Shown here: positions 51,916 to 61,892 of the stretch, one piece after another
How the letters are laid out: every line of letters starts with the position of its first letter
How positions within the stretch are numbered: the first letter of the stretch is position 1
DNA from: Fusibacter paucivorans
GTDB taxonomy: Bacteria > Bacillota > Clostridia > Peptostreptococcales > Acidaminobacteraceae
DNA length: 64,000 bases
NCBI RefSeq assembly: GCF_018390735.1
Contig: NZ_JAHBCL010000022.1
Span: 1-64,000, forward strand
Direction: 5' to 3'
Notes under the pieces: generated by a model
What the model was told of the DNA's origin: nothing
The model's input: the letters and a program-made list of their open reading frames with translations, nothing else
The model's database searches: none
Position numbers and translations under genes: made by a program

Positions 51916-53364
51916 ATGGCTACAAAAGATTCAAAAGCATTTGTCAAAGACATCACGCCAATGGAAGAAGATTTTGCCCAGTGGTATACAGATGTCATTC
52001 GAAAAACAGATCTCGTAGATTATTCTCCCGTCAAGGGCTTTATGGTCATTAAACCCTACGGCTATGCTCTGTGGGAAAATATTCAACAGTTTTTGGACCG
52101 ACGTTTTAAAGAAACGGGGCACGAAAACTGCTATTTCCCATTACTGATTCCAGAAAGTCTGCTTAACAAGGAAAAAGAGCACGTTGAGGGCTTTGCGCCA
52201 GAAGTTGCATGGGTAACACACGGGGGCAGTGAACCGCTCGGCGAACGCCTTTGTGTCAGACCGACTTCTGAGACGATTATTTGTTCCATGTATTCGAAAT
52301 GGCTGACTTCTTATCGGGAATTACCATATCTCTACAATCAATGGTGTTCTGTCGTCAGGTGGGAGAAAGCAACACGTCCTTTCCTCAGAACATCGGAGTT
52401 CCTGTGGCAGGAAGGCCATACGCTGCATGAGACGGCAGAAGAGGCACAAAAAGAAACACTTCAGATGTTGGATATCTATCGTGAAATGGCAGAAGACCTT
52501 CTGGCGATTCCAATGGTCGTCGGTCGAAAATCAGATCGTGAGAAGTTTGCAGGTGCAGAGGCGACTTATACCATTGAAGCACTGATGCACGATGGCAAAG
52601 CGCTTCAATCCGGCACTTCGCATAATTTGGCGCAGCATTTTACCAAGGCGTTTGATATTACGTACCAAGGTAGAAACGGCGACCTTGAAAACCCTCATCA
52701 TACTTCTTGGGGCGCGAGTACGCGTCTGATTGGCGGCGTCATCATGGTACACGGCGATAATCGAGGTTTGGTACTGCCGCCTAGATTAGCACCAATACAA
52801 GTCGTCATCGTACCAATTGCGCAGAAAAAACCAGGCGTGCTTGAACGTGCAGAAGCACTAAAAAATGAATTAATTGCCGCTGGCATCCGCGTCAAGCTTG
52901 ATGACAGCACCAGCAATTCGCCTGGATGGAAATTCAATGAATATGAAATGAAAGGTGTGCCGCTCCGTGTCGAAATTGGGCCTAGAGATATTGAAAATGG
53001 CGTCGCCATGGTAGCAAGGCGCGATAACCATGTCAAAGAAAGTTATGCACTCGAGGGCTTTGCAGCGCAGATGCAGACACTTTTAGACCAAGTTCACGGC
53101 GACATGCTCGAACGTGCGCGTGCGAGCAGAGATGAGAAGACGTTTACATTTGAAACCTACGAGGAGTTTAAGCAAAAGATGGCTGAGACGCCGGGCTTTG
53201 CCAAAACGATGTGGTGCGGCGATGAAGCATGCGAAGCCAATGTCAAGGCGGATACAGGCGTAACCATTAGATGTATTCCTTTTGAACAGGAAAACCTCGG
53301 TGACACATGTCCATTCTGCGGCAAGCCTGCTAAAGAAATGGTTTATATGGCGAAAGCTTATTAA
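51916..53364 (+). CDS. proS: Prolyl-tRNA synthetase, archaeal/eukaryotic type
   Basis: 482 residues. The short form without the bacterial editing insert: [19 protein letters not shown] opens the class II core, RPTSET and [22 protein letters not shown] are motif 2 neighbours, and [28 protein letters not shown] is motif 3. The C-terminal domain has cysteine pairs (WCGDEAC, CPFCG) that bind zinc in this type. It charges tRNA-Pro. GAGGAGG precedes the ATG. Control is by the proline T-box upstream. Confidence 0.96.
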   Translation: MATKDSKAFVKDITPMEEDFAQWYTDVIRKTDLVDYSPVKGFMVIKPYGYALWENIQQFLDRRFKETGHENCYFPLLIPESLLNKEKEHVEGFAPEVAWVTHGGSEPLGERLCVRPTSETIICSMYSKWLTSYRELPYLYNQWCSVVRWEKATRPFLRTSEFLWQEGHTLHETAEEAQKETLQMLDIYREMAEDLLAIPMVVGRKSDREKFAGAEATYTIEALMHDGKALQSGTSHNLAQHFTKAFDITYQGRNGDLENPHHTSWGASTRLIGGVIMVHGDNRGLVLPPRLAPIQVVIVPIAQKKPGVLERAEALKNELIAAGIRVKLDDSTSNSPGWKFNEYEMKGVPLRVEIGPRDIENGVAMVARRDNHVKESYALEGFAAQMQTLLDQVHGDMLERARASRDEKTFTFETYEEFKQKMAETPGFAKTMWCGDEACEANVKADTGVTIRCIPFEQENLGDTCPFCGKPAKEMVYMAKAY

Positions 53365-53378
53365 AGTGACAATTTAAG

Positions 53379-53433
53379 ATCAATTCAGCATCAATTCAAC
53401 ATCAATTCAATATTGATTCAATATTGATTAAAC
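53379..53433. repeat. Five tandem 11-bp repeats
   Basis: Five consecutive units: ATCAATTCAGC, ATCAATTCAAC, ATCAATTCAAT, ATTGATTCAAT, ATTGATTAAAC. The last two pair with the first ones as inverted copies (TCAATATTGA palindromes). They lie between the proS stop and its terminator, in the 3' untranslated region. Confidence 0.8.
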
Positions 53434-53460
53434 ATGACTATATTAATATGAAGAGAATAT

Positions 53461-53501
53461 AAAAAGACGCGGGCAGGCAATAATCTGTCGGCGTCTTTTT
53501 T
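53461..53501. terminator. Bidirectional terminator between proS and the LysR gene
   Basis: AAAAAGACGC (53461-53470) pairs with GCGTCTTTTT (53491-53500), with A and T runs outside. Confidence 0.85.
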
Positions 53502-53577
53502 AATACGCAGAATAGATGAATTTTTTGAAAGTAGATCAGCATTTAACGCAATACATATTGATGATGGATCGCCAAAT

Positions 53578-54579
53578 TTAAAATTGCATCGTTGAAACTT
53601 GCTGATACAATAAATCATTACTGTGTCGATTGATATGGGTCCGATATAATTGAAACACTTTGTAAGCAATATCAATAAAATCTTTTGTATATTCTGGAAG
53701 GGTATAATCCGTTCGATAAACGAGAGACAGCACATTTTCGTCCATATCATCACGTATGGGAAAAATGTGAAAAGAATCCCCCAAGCTATCTATTTCACGC
53801 GTGTTCTGATAGAGTGCAACCGGTGAAAAAATACCAACGCCATACCCTAATTTTGTTAACTGGTAGAGTAAATCCTGTGATTCTGCTTCAAAGGCAAAAT
53901 GCGGATTGATGCTGTATCCGGAAAAGAGACTGTTGAGACGTTTGCGCAAACGGTTGGATGAACATAATGTAATGAGCGGCAGATAGGCAATATCTTTTAA
54001 ATCGGCGCCCTGCTCGAATTTTTGCATCATTTTACGCCAATTATTAGGGAAGCTTCTCTGTAAAAAATCTTGAGACATGCAACATTGCATTTGTTCACGG
54101 GCCAACTCGATGAACTGCTGATTGTGCGTTGCAGGAATATCAATACCAACATAAAGGTCAATTTTACCAGACTGCAAAAGTTCCTGAAATTTGTCGCTGT
54201 TGCCGTCAACGAGTTTGATCGAAACGTTCGGGTAAGTTTGATGGTATTGACTTAAAATCATCGGAATAAAAATTTTGCCGCGAAGGCGTGAAATCCCAAT
54301 GGTGAGGTGTGCATAGCAATCGGCGCTGATATCTGATAATTTTGAACGCAGACACTTTTCGGAAGTCAGAATTCTGTTGCCATAATGAACAAATTGTTCG
54401 CCGCCTTGTGTAAGGCGCAGCGTGGGTTTTCGCTCAAATAACTGGATGTTGTACTCGCTTTCCAAACGTTTGATATGACCGCTTAGAGCCTGTTGGCTGA
54501 TATACAAACGTTCTGCGGCGCGTGTGAAATTCATTTCTTCAGCAGTGACTAAGAAATACTCAATGCTCTTTAAGTTCAT
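53578..54579 (-). CDS. LysR-family transcriptional regulator
   Basis: 333 residues: an N-terminal LysR winged helix (IEYFLVTAEEMNFTRAAERLYISQQALSGHIKRLESEYNIQLFERK in one continuous domain) and a periplasmic-binding-like effector domain. TTGGAGGG precedes the ATG. It is divergent from the HD/TctCBA cluster, the standard position for a LysR activator of the neighbouring operon. The inducer is probably the carboxylate taken up by that transporter. Confidence 0.92.
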   Translation of the reverse strand: MNLKSIEYFLVTAEEMNFTRAAERLYISQQALSGHIKRLESEYNIQLFERKPTLRLTQGGEQFVHYGNRILTSEKCLRSKLSDISADCYAHLTIGISRLRGKIFIPMILSQYHQTYPNVSIKLVDGNSDKFQELLQSGKIDLYVGIDIPATHNQQFIELAREQMQCCMSQDFLQRSFPNNWRKMMQKFEQGADLKDIAYLPLITLCSSNRLRKRLNSLFSGYSINPHFAFEAESQDLLYQLTKLGYGVGIFSPVALYQNTREIDSLGDSFHIFPIRDDMDENVLSLVYRTDYTLPEYTKDFIDIAYKVFQLYRTHINRHSNDLLYQQVSTMQF

Positions 54580-54657
54580 TTGTACCCTCCAATTTAAATG
54601 GGGTTATTACTTGGAAGTACGACATTAAAATATAATAGTTTGTGCTTTAATAATTAT

Positions 54658-54677
54658 AACAGATAATTAACAGATAA
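54658..54677. repeat. Direct repeat in the LysR/HD intergenic region
   Basis: AACAGATAA occurs twice, 11 bp apart (54658-54666 and 54669-54677), in the 350-bp gene-free region between the LysR gene and the HD gene. One helical turn of spacing suits a LysR-type binding site, but no T-N11-A palindrome is evident. Nothing else distinct is seen there. Confidence 0.4.
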
Positions 54678-54929
54678 ATCAATATGCCGCAATTCGCTAA
54701 AATGTGTATACTTCAAATCTGCTGAATAGAAATTGCATACATGTTAAAAACTGGTTTGTATTTATTGGTAAACAATCTTTTGGTTGTTGGGCGGGTAATT
54801 TTTTACTGTTGGGAATAGCGCGAAAACTCCATTAATATTAAATTGTATCATCCAAATGATTTGAAAATCACAAGGGTCATTGTATTTTCACGGTATGATA
54901 TCTCAAAATTTACAGGAAGGAGGGCATCT

Positions 54930-55478
54930 TTGAAAAAAGAAGTAATTTATGCATTATTTCCAGAGTTAATGGAAATTGAAGACGAAACTTTGAGAGCTGC
55001 TAGTGTACTGGCGTTTCAGCTGGCGATTGAAAAAGGCGGTTGGCGAGAAGATACCGTTGAATTGGTTCCAGTGACGGTTAACTGGAAGATGTGTAAACGC
55101 AATTTGATCAATCATATTCATGATGTGACGAAAACATGCATTGACAATTATGAAAATCTTCATCCATTGTATGCAGCCAATGGCATTGCTTTTGATCGTG
55201 ATATTATCATTGCAGGAGCACTGCTTCACGATATTGGAAAGTTCCTGGAGTTTACTTTGGAAGATGGAAAACCTGTCTTAAATAAAGAGGCGTCTTTAAT
55301 GCGACATCCACTATCCGGTGCGCTGCTTGCGGCACAGGCGGCATTACCGGAGAAAATTGTTCATCTCATTGCGATGCATTCTTTTGAGGGTGATCAGTCA
55401 AAGCAAAGTGCAGAGTCTGCATTTGTACGATCAATTGACGATTTTGTCTTTAAATGTACAGTCTTTGGCATACACTGA
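54930..55478 (+). CDS. HD-domain phosphohydrolase
   Basis: About 182 residues with the HD-domain metal motif: the first histidine in NHIHDVT, then LLHDIGKF and a late RHPLSG and HSFEG. It should hydrolyse a phosphate ester or nucleotide. A TTG start at 54930 is favoured by GGAAGGAGGG five bases upstream; ATG 54843 has no such site. It precedes the TctCBA genes by 220 bases, in which I see only a short TAGG/CCTA hairpin, and may be the first gene of the LysR-controlled unit. Confidence 0.8.
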   Translation: MKKEVIYALFPELMEIEDETLRAASVLAFQLAIEKGGWREDTVELVPVTVNWKMCKRNLINHIHDVTKTCIDNYENLHPLYAANGIAFDRDIIIAGALLHDIGKFLEFTLEDGKPVLNKEASLMRHPLSGALLAAQAALPEKIVHLIAMHSFEGDQSKQSAESAFVRSIDDFVFKCTVFGIH

Positions 55479-55701
55479 TGAAACGACAATAAAGGGATCA
55501 GTCATTATCGTTTTAAACAAATCATGGCTTTCTAAATGCAACAGTGATTAGGTATGGGAGCCTAGTGACAGCAAGTAGAAGTCGGTTTTTGCGAAAAAAT
55601 AATGGTTGTTTCCTTAAGTATGAAGGGTTTAAAAAAGCATTGTGTAGCATTGGCACTACCAAGAAAAACGTGTTGAGTAAATGAAAACGGGAGGCAAAAA
55701 A

Positions 55702-56724
55702 ATGAAAAAAATATTTTTAATTGTTCTTGTCGTACTTACAGCAATGGCTTTAATGGCATGTGGGGATACTAAACAAAGTGAGGCGCCGGCAGCAGAGCCC
55801 GCAACTCAAGCATCTACAGAATCGACATCTACGGAACAGGAACCTGAAGAGGCATTTGAATGGCCAACGCGTCCGGTTAATGTAACGGTAACGGCTTCTG
55901 CAGGCGGTTATACCGATATTATGATAAGAAAAATGGGAGAAGCTTTTCAAGAAGCTACGGGGCAGCCTTTTGTCATTACAAATGTATCCGGTATGAGCGG
56001 GTATGAAGCTGGCAGAACTGCAGAGCCAGATGGCTATAACTTCAGCACAGCATCGACATCGCTGCTCACGTATAAACCAATGGGAACTTTGAATTTTACT
56101 TGGGATGCTTATGAACCGGTAGCATTATTGGGCATGGATGACACGATGGGCATCGTTGTAAATGCAGATTCACCATATCAGACAATTAACGAGTTATTTG
56201 ATGCGATTGAGGCTAATCCGGACAGTATCATTTGCGGTTCTTCAATGACGGGATTCCCTTATTATTGGCGTCTGGCACTTCAAGAGTCACTTGGCTTTGA
56301 GATTTACAGTGCTTCTATTGGTGATACAGCTGAGCGTAATGTCTCATTGATTGGCAACCAAGTTGACTGTATTATTACACCTTATGCAGCGGTTAAAGCC
56401 TATGTAGAATCAGGTGATTTTAAAGTTTTGGCGATTGCAGCAGAAGAGCGCAGTATTATGTGCCCAGATGTACCGACGATGTTGGAATGCGGCTATGATT
56501 TCACATTTTCAAGTCAATTCGGTTGCTTGATGGCGCCTATTGGGACGCCTGTAGAAGTACTCGAAGCGTGTAATGAAGTGTTTAATCAAATGTTCAGTGA
56601 TGAAGCAAAGGCCAAAGAGTTTAAAGAACTTGGCTATGCCGTTTATCCCGGATACGATTTGGATGCCATTGATGCATTCCTGACGAAAGGTCAAAGTGAT
56701 ATTGAAAAATGGGCGACTGAATAA
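55702..56724 (+). CDS. Tripartite tricarboxylate transporter substrate-binding lipoprotein (TctC)
   Basis: 340 residues. A lipoprotein signal peptide ends in LMAC with the lipidated C20; a Ser/Glu/Thr-rich linker follows, then a TctC/Bug-type binding domain (WPTRPVNVTVTASAGGYTD, GSSMTGFPYYWRLAL, CPDVPTMLECGYDF). It captures a carboxylate outside the membrane for TctA/TctB. ATG 55702 follows GGGAGG; ATG 55681 lies upstream of that site. The ligand is not evident from sequence. Confidence 0.92.
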   Translation: MKKIFLIVLVVLTAMALMACGDTKQSEAPAAEPATQASTESTSTEQEPEEAFEWPTRPVNVTVTASAGGYTDIMIRKMGEAFQEATGQPFVITNVSGMSGYEAGRTAEPDGYNFSTASTSLLTYKPMGTLNFTWDAYEPVALLGMDDTMGIVVNADSPYQTINELFDAIEANPDSIICGSSMTGFPYYWRLALQESLGFEIYSASIGDTAERNVSLIGNQVDCIITPYAAVKAYVESGDFKVLAIAAEERSIMCPDVPTMLECGYDFTFSSQFGCLMAPIGTPVEVLEACNEVFNQMFSDEAKAKEFKELGYAVYPGYDLDAIDAFLTKGQSDIEKWATE

Positions 56725-56756
56725 GAAGCTTAAAATTTGATTGGCAAGGTGGCTTA

Positions 56757-57299
56757 ATGAAAACAATCAACATATTTACTTTAAAAACTGTCAAATTCTT
56801 ATATCAATATGCAAGCATCGTCATTGGCGTTGTCCTCTTAATTGTTTCAAGTGTGATGATGTATTTTACCAAAGATATTACGGTTGTGTCGAATGGGCTA
56901 ACATCAATCGATAATGCCGTCTTTATGCCAAGAGTCGTCTTTGGTGCGTTAATTCTGTTGAGTCCTTTTCACATCGTTGCCGGTGTTCGTCGCATTAAGA
57001 CGAACATAAGCAACGGTCCAAGCGATGAAGAATTTGAGGAGATAGCAAATAAAACACTTCGCTCTTTGACGGCGTTGCTGTTACTCATTGTCTATGTTTG
57101 GTTAGTGGGCAAGCTTGGTTTTATTATTTCTGCTATTCTATATCTTTTTGCAGCAATGATGTTTATGACAAAGAAAGAAAATCGAAAACCCATCCTATAT
57201 GTGGTGGTATCTGCAATTTTAGTGATTATTGTTTACTACTGTTTCAAACATTATTTATACATTAATCTGCCAAATGGGATTTTGAAAGGGGTGTTTTAA
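56757..57299 (+). CDS. Tripartite tricarboxylate transporter small subunit (TctB)
   Basis: 180 residues with four hydrophobic helices in the TctB pattern; its last strand-helix includes SAILYLFAAMMFMTKKENRKP. It assists the TctA channel. AAGGTGG precedes the ATG. It lies between tctC and tctA, 32 bases after one and three bases before the other, which confirms the assignment. Confidence 0.9.
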   Translation: MKTINIFTLKTVKFLYQYASIVIGVVLLIVSSVMMYFTKDITVVSNGLTSIDNAVFMPRVVFGALILLSPFHIVAGVRRIKTNISNGPSDEEFEEIANKTLRSLTALLLLIVYVWLVGKLGFIISAILYLFAAMMFMTKKENRKPILYVVVSAILVIIVYYCFKHYLYINLPNGILKGVF

Positions 57300-57302
57300 G
57301 CG

Positions 57303-58811
57303 ATGATCGATTTATTTGTATCGGCTTTTTTAAATCTCATGACAGTATCAAATATTCTTTTGATGTTGGTGGGCATTGTGGTTGGCATTATTTTTGGTGC
57401 CATACCGGGATTATCGTCTTCAATGGCGATTGCACTCTTTTTGCCGATTACTTTTGGACTAAGCCAATATGCAGCATTTGCATTACTAATAGCACTTTAT
57501 ATCGGCGGGGTGTCCGGTGGCCTGATTTCGGCGATTCTGATTAATGTTCCGGGTTCGGCCATGTCTATAGCGACTTGCTATGATGGTCACCCCATGGCGG
57601 CGAATGGCCGTGCGCATCGTGCGTTGGGAACGGGGATTGTCTTTTCATTTATTGGAACGATTTTTGGTGTCTTTGTTCTTATTTTCGCGGCACCTTATTT
57701 AGCGGATATTGCCGTAAAGCTAGGCCCATTTGAATACTTTACGCTAATCCTCTTTGCGTTGATGCTGATTATTGGGATTAGCGGCGCTGATTTAGTAAAA
57801 GGCATCACAGCGGGCGTTCTAGGGATGGCGACAACCATGGTAGGACTGGCGCCTGTGGATAGCGTCAAGCGTTTCACCTTTGGTTCCTATACGCTGTTGG
57901 ATGGTTTTCCGCTTCTCCCTTTAATTATTGGTCTCTTTGCGGTGACGTCAATTTTGAAAACATCTGAAAAGGCTATTGGCGTAGAAGATTTAGAACACTT
58001 TGCCTATAAAAAGGAAAAGGGCTGGGGTTTTACGCTTGTAGAATTCTTTAAACAGACAAAGAATACCATTGTATCAGCGGTGATTGGCGTCATCATCGGA
58101 TTTCTTCCGGGAATGGGTGGTACACTCGCCAATCAGCTGGCATATGCGACTGCTCAAAAAACGTCGAAGCATCCTGAAAAATTTGGAACAGGTATTATGG
58201 ATGGGATCGTCGCTTCTGAAACGTCGAATAATGCATCCATAGGTGGTGCAATGATACCGCTGCTTGCATTGGGAATCCCTGGTGATGGTCCGACTGCAAT
58301 GCTGCTCGGCGCTTTTACTATTCAGGGACTCGTTGCTGGGCCGCTGTTGTTTAAAACAAGTGCGGATCTCGTATATTTGATTTTCGCTGCGATGCTGGTT
58401 TGCAGTATTCTAATGATTGTCATCGAATATTATGGTATTGCCTTCTTCTTACAAGCGATGAAAATTCCGAAAGGCATGCTGCTGCCGATTATCGTCATGC
58501 TTAGCTCTGTTGGTGCCTATGCGTCTGGCAATAATATGTTTAATCTCTGGACGGTTGTTATTTTCGGTATTGTAGGTTTTGTCTTTGGCAAAATCGGATT
58601 TCCAGTTGCACCGTTTATTCTCGGCGCCGTATTGGGACCGAATATTGAATCGAATCTTAGGCGTGCACTGCAATTGAGCCGCGCATCGTTTATGCCGTTT
58701 ATTACACGTCCTGTTTCACTAATTTTATTGCTCTTGTCATTGGCGGTGATCATTAGTACAGCGATGATTCAGAGGAAAAAGCATCAGGAAGAAAAAGCAG
58801 CTGTCAATTAG
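57303..58811 (+). CDS. Tripartite tricarboxylate transporter large permease (TctA)
   Basis: 502 residues with about eleven to twelve membrane helices and the TctA signature segments GAIPGLSSSMAIALFLPITFGL and GFLPGMGGTLANQLAYATAQ, plus ETSNNASIGGAMIPLLALGIPGDG. It is the channel subunit of a secondary, probably proton- or sodium-driven carboxylate importer. Its genes form one block with tctC and tctB and are followed by catabolic enzymes. Confidence 0.95.
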   Translation: MIDLFVSAFLNLMTVSNILLMLVGIVVGIIFGAIPGLSSSMAIALFLPITFGLSQYAAFALLIALYIGGVSGGLISAILINVPGSAMSIATCYDGHPMAANGRAHRALGTGIVFSFIGTIFGVFVLIFAAPYLADIAVKLGPFEYFTLILFALMLIIGISGADLVKGITAGVLGMATTMVGLAPVDSVKRFTFGSYTLLDGFPLLPLIIGLFAVTSILKTSEKAIGVEDLEHFAYKKEKGWGFTLVEFFKQTKNTIVSAVIGVIIGFLPGMGGTLANQLAYATAQKTSKHPEKFGTGIMDGIVASETSNNASIGGAMIPLLALGIPGDGPTAMLLGAFTIQGLVAGPLLFKTSADLVYLIFAAMLVCSILMIVIEYYGIAFFLQAMKIPKGMLLPIIVMLSSVGAYASGNNMFNLWTVVIFGIVGFVFGKIGFPVAPFILGAVLGPNIESNLRRALQLSRASFMPFITRPVSLILLLLSLAVIISTAMIQRKKHQEEKAAVN

Positions 58812-58849
58812 ATGGAAGCACGAAGGATGACATGATTGGAGTGACAAAT

Positions 58850-59710
58850 ATGGATAGAGCAACATTGGAAATGAAACAAGAGGAGCTATCAAGGCGTGCA
58901 GAAAAATACATGAAAGAACCTTGGACGTTGGCTCAAAGGCCATTCAAGGTCATTGAAAATATTTATTTTGTCGGGACCAGTTGGGTATCGGTTTTTTTAA
59001 TCGATACACCTGACGGGCTGATCTTGGTGGACTGTGCCTATCAGGAAGTGTTGTACCAAGTGATTGATTCTATTCGCAGTCTTGGGTTTGATCCTAAAGA
59101 CATAAAAAAAATGCTGATTACGCATGGTCATTTTGATCATTGCGGTGCAGCAAGAGCAATTCAGGAAATGTCGGGCTGTGAAATATGGCTTGGGAAAGAT
59201 GATGCTTATTTCTTTACAGAACGCAGGGATCTGATTGCCTTGGAAGATCACGTTGCAGATTTTAAGATTGACCAGTTTTACGATTATGAGAACGTGATTG
59301 AATTTGGCGGAATGTCAATACGGCCGGTGCATTGCGCTGGCCACACACCGGGTACGACTTGCCTGATCTTTGATATTATGCATAATGGTAGAAAATTGCA
59401 CTGCGGTATTCACGGTGGATTGGGCACGAATGGACTTTCAAAACTTGAACTTCAAGATAATGGGTGGCCGTTAAGTCAACAGCAGACCTATATTGACAAT
59501 CTAACAGCACTAAAAGAAATGCCCATTGATGTTGTACTTCCCTCGCATGTAAGCCATGCTGTAGATTACGATTTTTTTGAAATTGCAGCCAATGATGATG
59601 GCACAGGAGACGGCTTTATTGACGGTGGTGCATGGAAGCGCATGCTGGAGAGTAAATTAATGGTTATGAAAGCACTAATTGATCAAGAAGAAATGGAATT
59701 GAAAAAATGA
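58850..59710 (+). CDS. Metallo-beta-lactamase fold hydrolase
   Basis: About 286 residues. The metal site HGHFDH, HCAGHTPGT and a late SHVSH define the metallo-beta-lactamase fold with two metals; GTSWVSVFLIDTPDGLILVDC is the usual N-terminal strand pair and the pattern resembles subclass B3-like enzymes. It probably hydrolyses a thioester, lactone or similar intermediate of the pathway encoded around it rather than a drug. ATG 58850 is supported by GGAGTG six bases upstream; ATG 58832 is an alternative. Confidence 0.88.
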   Translation: MDRATLEMKQEELSRRAEKYMKEPWTLAQRPFKVIENIYFVGTSWVSVFLIDTPDGLILVDCAYQEVLYQVIDSIRSLGFDPKDIKKMLITHGHFDHCGAARAIQEMSGCEIWLGKDDAYFFTERRDLIALEDHVADFKIDQFYDYENVIEFGGMSIRPVHCAGHTPGTTCLIFDIMHNGRKLHCGIHGGLGTNGLSKLELQDNGWPLSQQQTYIDNLTALKEMPIDVVLPSHVSHAVDYDFFEIAANDDGTGDGFIDGGAWKRMLESKLMVMKALIDQEEMELKK

Positions 59711-59742
59711 ATTGCAAAAGCAATAGGAAATAGGAGCTATCA

Positions 59743-60741
59743 ATGAGTATAACAATATTAGATTGCACACTTCGGGATGGTGCAAATGTAGTTGGAAAAG
59801 GTTTTTCAGCAGAACTTACAGACATGATGCTTGACTGCTTAACAGCGTGTAAAGTGCCATATATTGAGTTTGGCAACGCTGGCGGTATCGGCGCCTATGA
59901 AGTGGCTGGTTTTACAAATGCAGAAACAGATGAAGTTTATCTGGAGATTGCCAGTAAGTATTTAAATCGAGGCAGTGCGTTAGGCATGTTTCTCAATGCG
60001 GGTCGATTACAGCGAAAGAGCGTTGAACTCGCAAAAAATGCAGGTTTGGATTTTATCAGAGTTGGTGCGGATGCCGGAGATGGCAGCAAAAGTGTTGAAG
60101 CGGTTAAAGTGATTAAAGAACTTGGCTTAAAAGCATTTTACTCTCAAATGAAAGCATATTTGCTTTCACCGGAAGCACTGGCAGAAGAAGCTAAGATGTT
60201 AGCAGAACATGGATTAGATCAGATTACAATTATGGATTCTGCCGGGACGATGCTGCCTTCAGAAGTAAAGGCCTATGTTAAAGCATTAAAAAATGCAGTA
60301 ACGATCCCCGTTGGCTTCCACGGCCATAACAATTTGGGACTATCGGCGGCAAATGCGTTGGCAGCTTACGAGAGCGGTGCGGATGTATTAGATTGCGGAC
60401 TGATGGGAATGGCAAGAAGTGCGGGCAATCTGCCGACAGAAGTATGTATTGCGATTATGCAGCGGTATGGTGAACTGAAAGATATTGAACTGTTTAAGAT
60501 GCTGACTTTTATTGATACACAACTTCAGGCGAAGATGGTGAAGCACCATTATCACAATGCTATATCACCAATTGACTTGGTTTTAGGTGAAACTGGCTGT
60601 CATTCGAGTTTTGTCAAAAAATTCGAGTCAGTCAGTGATGATCAAGAGATCAATCTCTATCAACTGATTACAGCAGTTTCCGCAGTTGATCGAAAGAATC
60701 CTTCTGATACATTAATTGCAGAAACTGCCAAGACGTTATAA
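59743..60741 (+). CDS. HMGL-type aldolase (4-hydroxy-2-oxovalerate aldolase-like)
   Basis: 332 residues of the DRE-TIM/HMG-CoA lyase-like family. LDCTLRDGA near residue 6, with the catalytic arginine and metal-binding aspartate, and GFHGHNNLGL carrying the metal histidines are intact. It should cleave or form a C-C bond next to a carboxylate, as in 4-hydroxy-2-oxovalerate aldolase or homocitrate-type synthases. TAGGAG precedes the ATG. No partner acylating aldehyde dehydrogenase is adjacent, so the exact reaction is open. Confidence 0.85.
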   Translation: MSITILDCTLRDGANVVGKGFSAELTDMMLDCLTACKVPYIEFGNAGGIGAYEVAGFTNAETDEVYLEIASKYLNRGSALGMFLNAGRLQRKSVELAKNAGLDFIRVGADAGDGSKSVEAVKVIKELGLKAFYSQMKAYLLSPEALAEEAKMLAEHGLDQITIMDSAGTMLPSEVKAYVKALKNAVTIPVGFHGHNNLGLSAANALAAYESGADVLDCGLMGMARSAGNLPTEVCIAIMQRYGELKDIELFKMLTFIDTQLQAKMVKHHYHNAISPIDLVLGETGCHSSFVKKFESVSDDQEINLYQLITAVSAVDRKNPSDTLIAETAKTL

Positions 60742-60755
60742 TAAAGGAGCAGCTT

Positions 60756-61730
60756 ATGAGAATTGCATTGGTAGGACAATATCCTGAGCATACATTTGAA
60801 AAATTACGAGCGTTTCTACCAAGAGACACATTTGATCTAGTGGTGATCGACAACGAAGAAGCTTACCAGCAAATGACGGATGCACAGATTATCATATTGC
60901 GAATTTTTAAAGCACAGAAAGAGATGATGGAGCGCAACCCAGAGCTAAAAATGATATTGAGATGGGGCACTGGATTTGAAAAAGTCGATATTGAAGCGGC
61001 CGGCGAACGCGGCATTATCGTCACCAATACACCGGGGGCGAATGCGAATGCCGTTTCAGAATTGGCAGTACTGCTGATGCTGGCAGTCGGACGAAAGCTG
61101 CTTTGTCATACAGAGAGCCTCAATGGCGGCGTCTGGAGTACAAATACGTATATAAACAGTTCGTATTGTCTTCATAATAAGTTGGTTGGAATTGTAGGCG
61201 GCGGCAATATAGGGAGAGAAGTGGCACGAAAAGCGCATGCCTTTGGTGCACAGGTGCAATATTATGATCCTTATCGTTTGGCAAAAGAAACGGAAAATAA
61301 ATTAAATATGCAGTATGTATCAATGGAGACGCTGTTAAAAACATCGGATATTATATCACTTCATGTGCCGGTAACCGATTCGAATTTTCATATGATTGGT
61401 AAACTGCAATTTGATCAAATGAAGAAAGGTGCTATTCTAATCAATACAGCACGCGGAGCACTCGTTGATAATGAGGCGCTGCTGGAAGCAGTAAATGATG
61501 GGAGATTACTAGGGGCAGGACTTGATGTCGTTGATAATGCGCCCTTGCCGATTGGCGATCGCATGCTCTTAAATCCCAATATTATTATTACACCGCATAT
61601 TGGCGGAGGGACAGCGGATATCGGCGATGTCATCATAATGATCCTCGTCCAGGATATTTTAGCCTTTTCAAAAGGTGTTGTTCCGGAGCATGTGGTGAAC
61701 AATAGGTATCTCAATAAAATTGTTTCATAG
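60756..61730 (+). CDS. D-isomer-specific 2-hydroxyacid dehydrogenase
   Basis: 324 residues. The Rossmann motif GGGNIGREVA, the arginine in NTARGALVD and the catalytic histidine in ITPHIGGG are present, as in phosphoglycerate dehydrogenase and related NAD(H)-linked enzymes. It interconverts a 2-hydroxyacid and 2-ketoacid. AAAGGAG precedes the ATG, 14 bases after the aldolase gene. It is the last gene of the unit and should process the aldolase product or its precursor. Confidence 0.9.
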   Translation: MRIALVGQYPEHTFEKLRAFLPRDTFDLVVIDNEEAYQQMTDAQIIILRIFKAQKEMMERNPELKMILRWGTGFEKVDIEAAGERGIIVTNTPGANANAVSELAVLLMLAVGRKLLCHTESLNGGVWSTNTYINSSYCLHNKLVGIVGGGNIGREVARKAHAFGAQVQYYDPYRLAKETENKLNMQYVSMETLLKTSDIISLHVPVTDSNFHMIGKLQFDQMKKGAILINTARGALVDNEALLEAVNDGRLLGAGLDVVDNAPLPIGDRMLLNPNIIITPHIGGGTADIGDVIIMILVQDILAFSKGVVPEHVVNNRYLNKIVS

Positions 61731-61766
61731 ATGATGACGTTTGTTGATAGATATTTCCCCAAAAAG

Positions 61767-61803
61767 TGACGCGTAAAATGCTAATCAAACATTTTACGCG
61801 TCA
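61767..61803. terminator. Bidirectional terminator
   Basis: TGACGCGTAAAATG (61767-61780) pairs perfectly over 14 bp with CATTTTACGCGTCA (61790-61803). It lies between the convergent dehydrogenase and galactonate dehydratase genes; T-tails are moderate. Confidence 0.75.
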
Positions 61804-61892
61804 TTTACTATTTATTCATTTAAGTAATATCGAAGCAGTTTAACGTGTCTGATAGGAGCATCAGACATTGATACCATGAAAATTGAGACTGA

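Noticed and set aside
55650-55672. Possible sigma-54 promoter before tctC (TTGGCAC)
   Set aside because: The -12 element does not follow at the required distance; the bases are AGAA, not TTGC.
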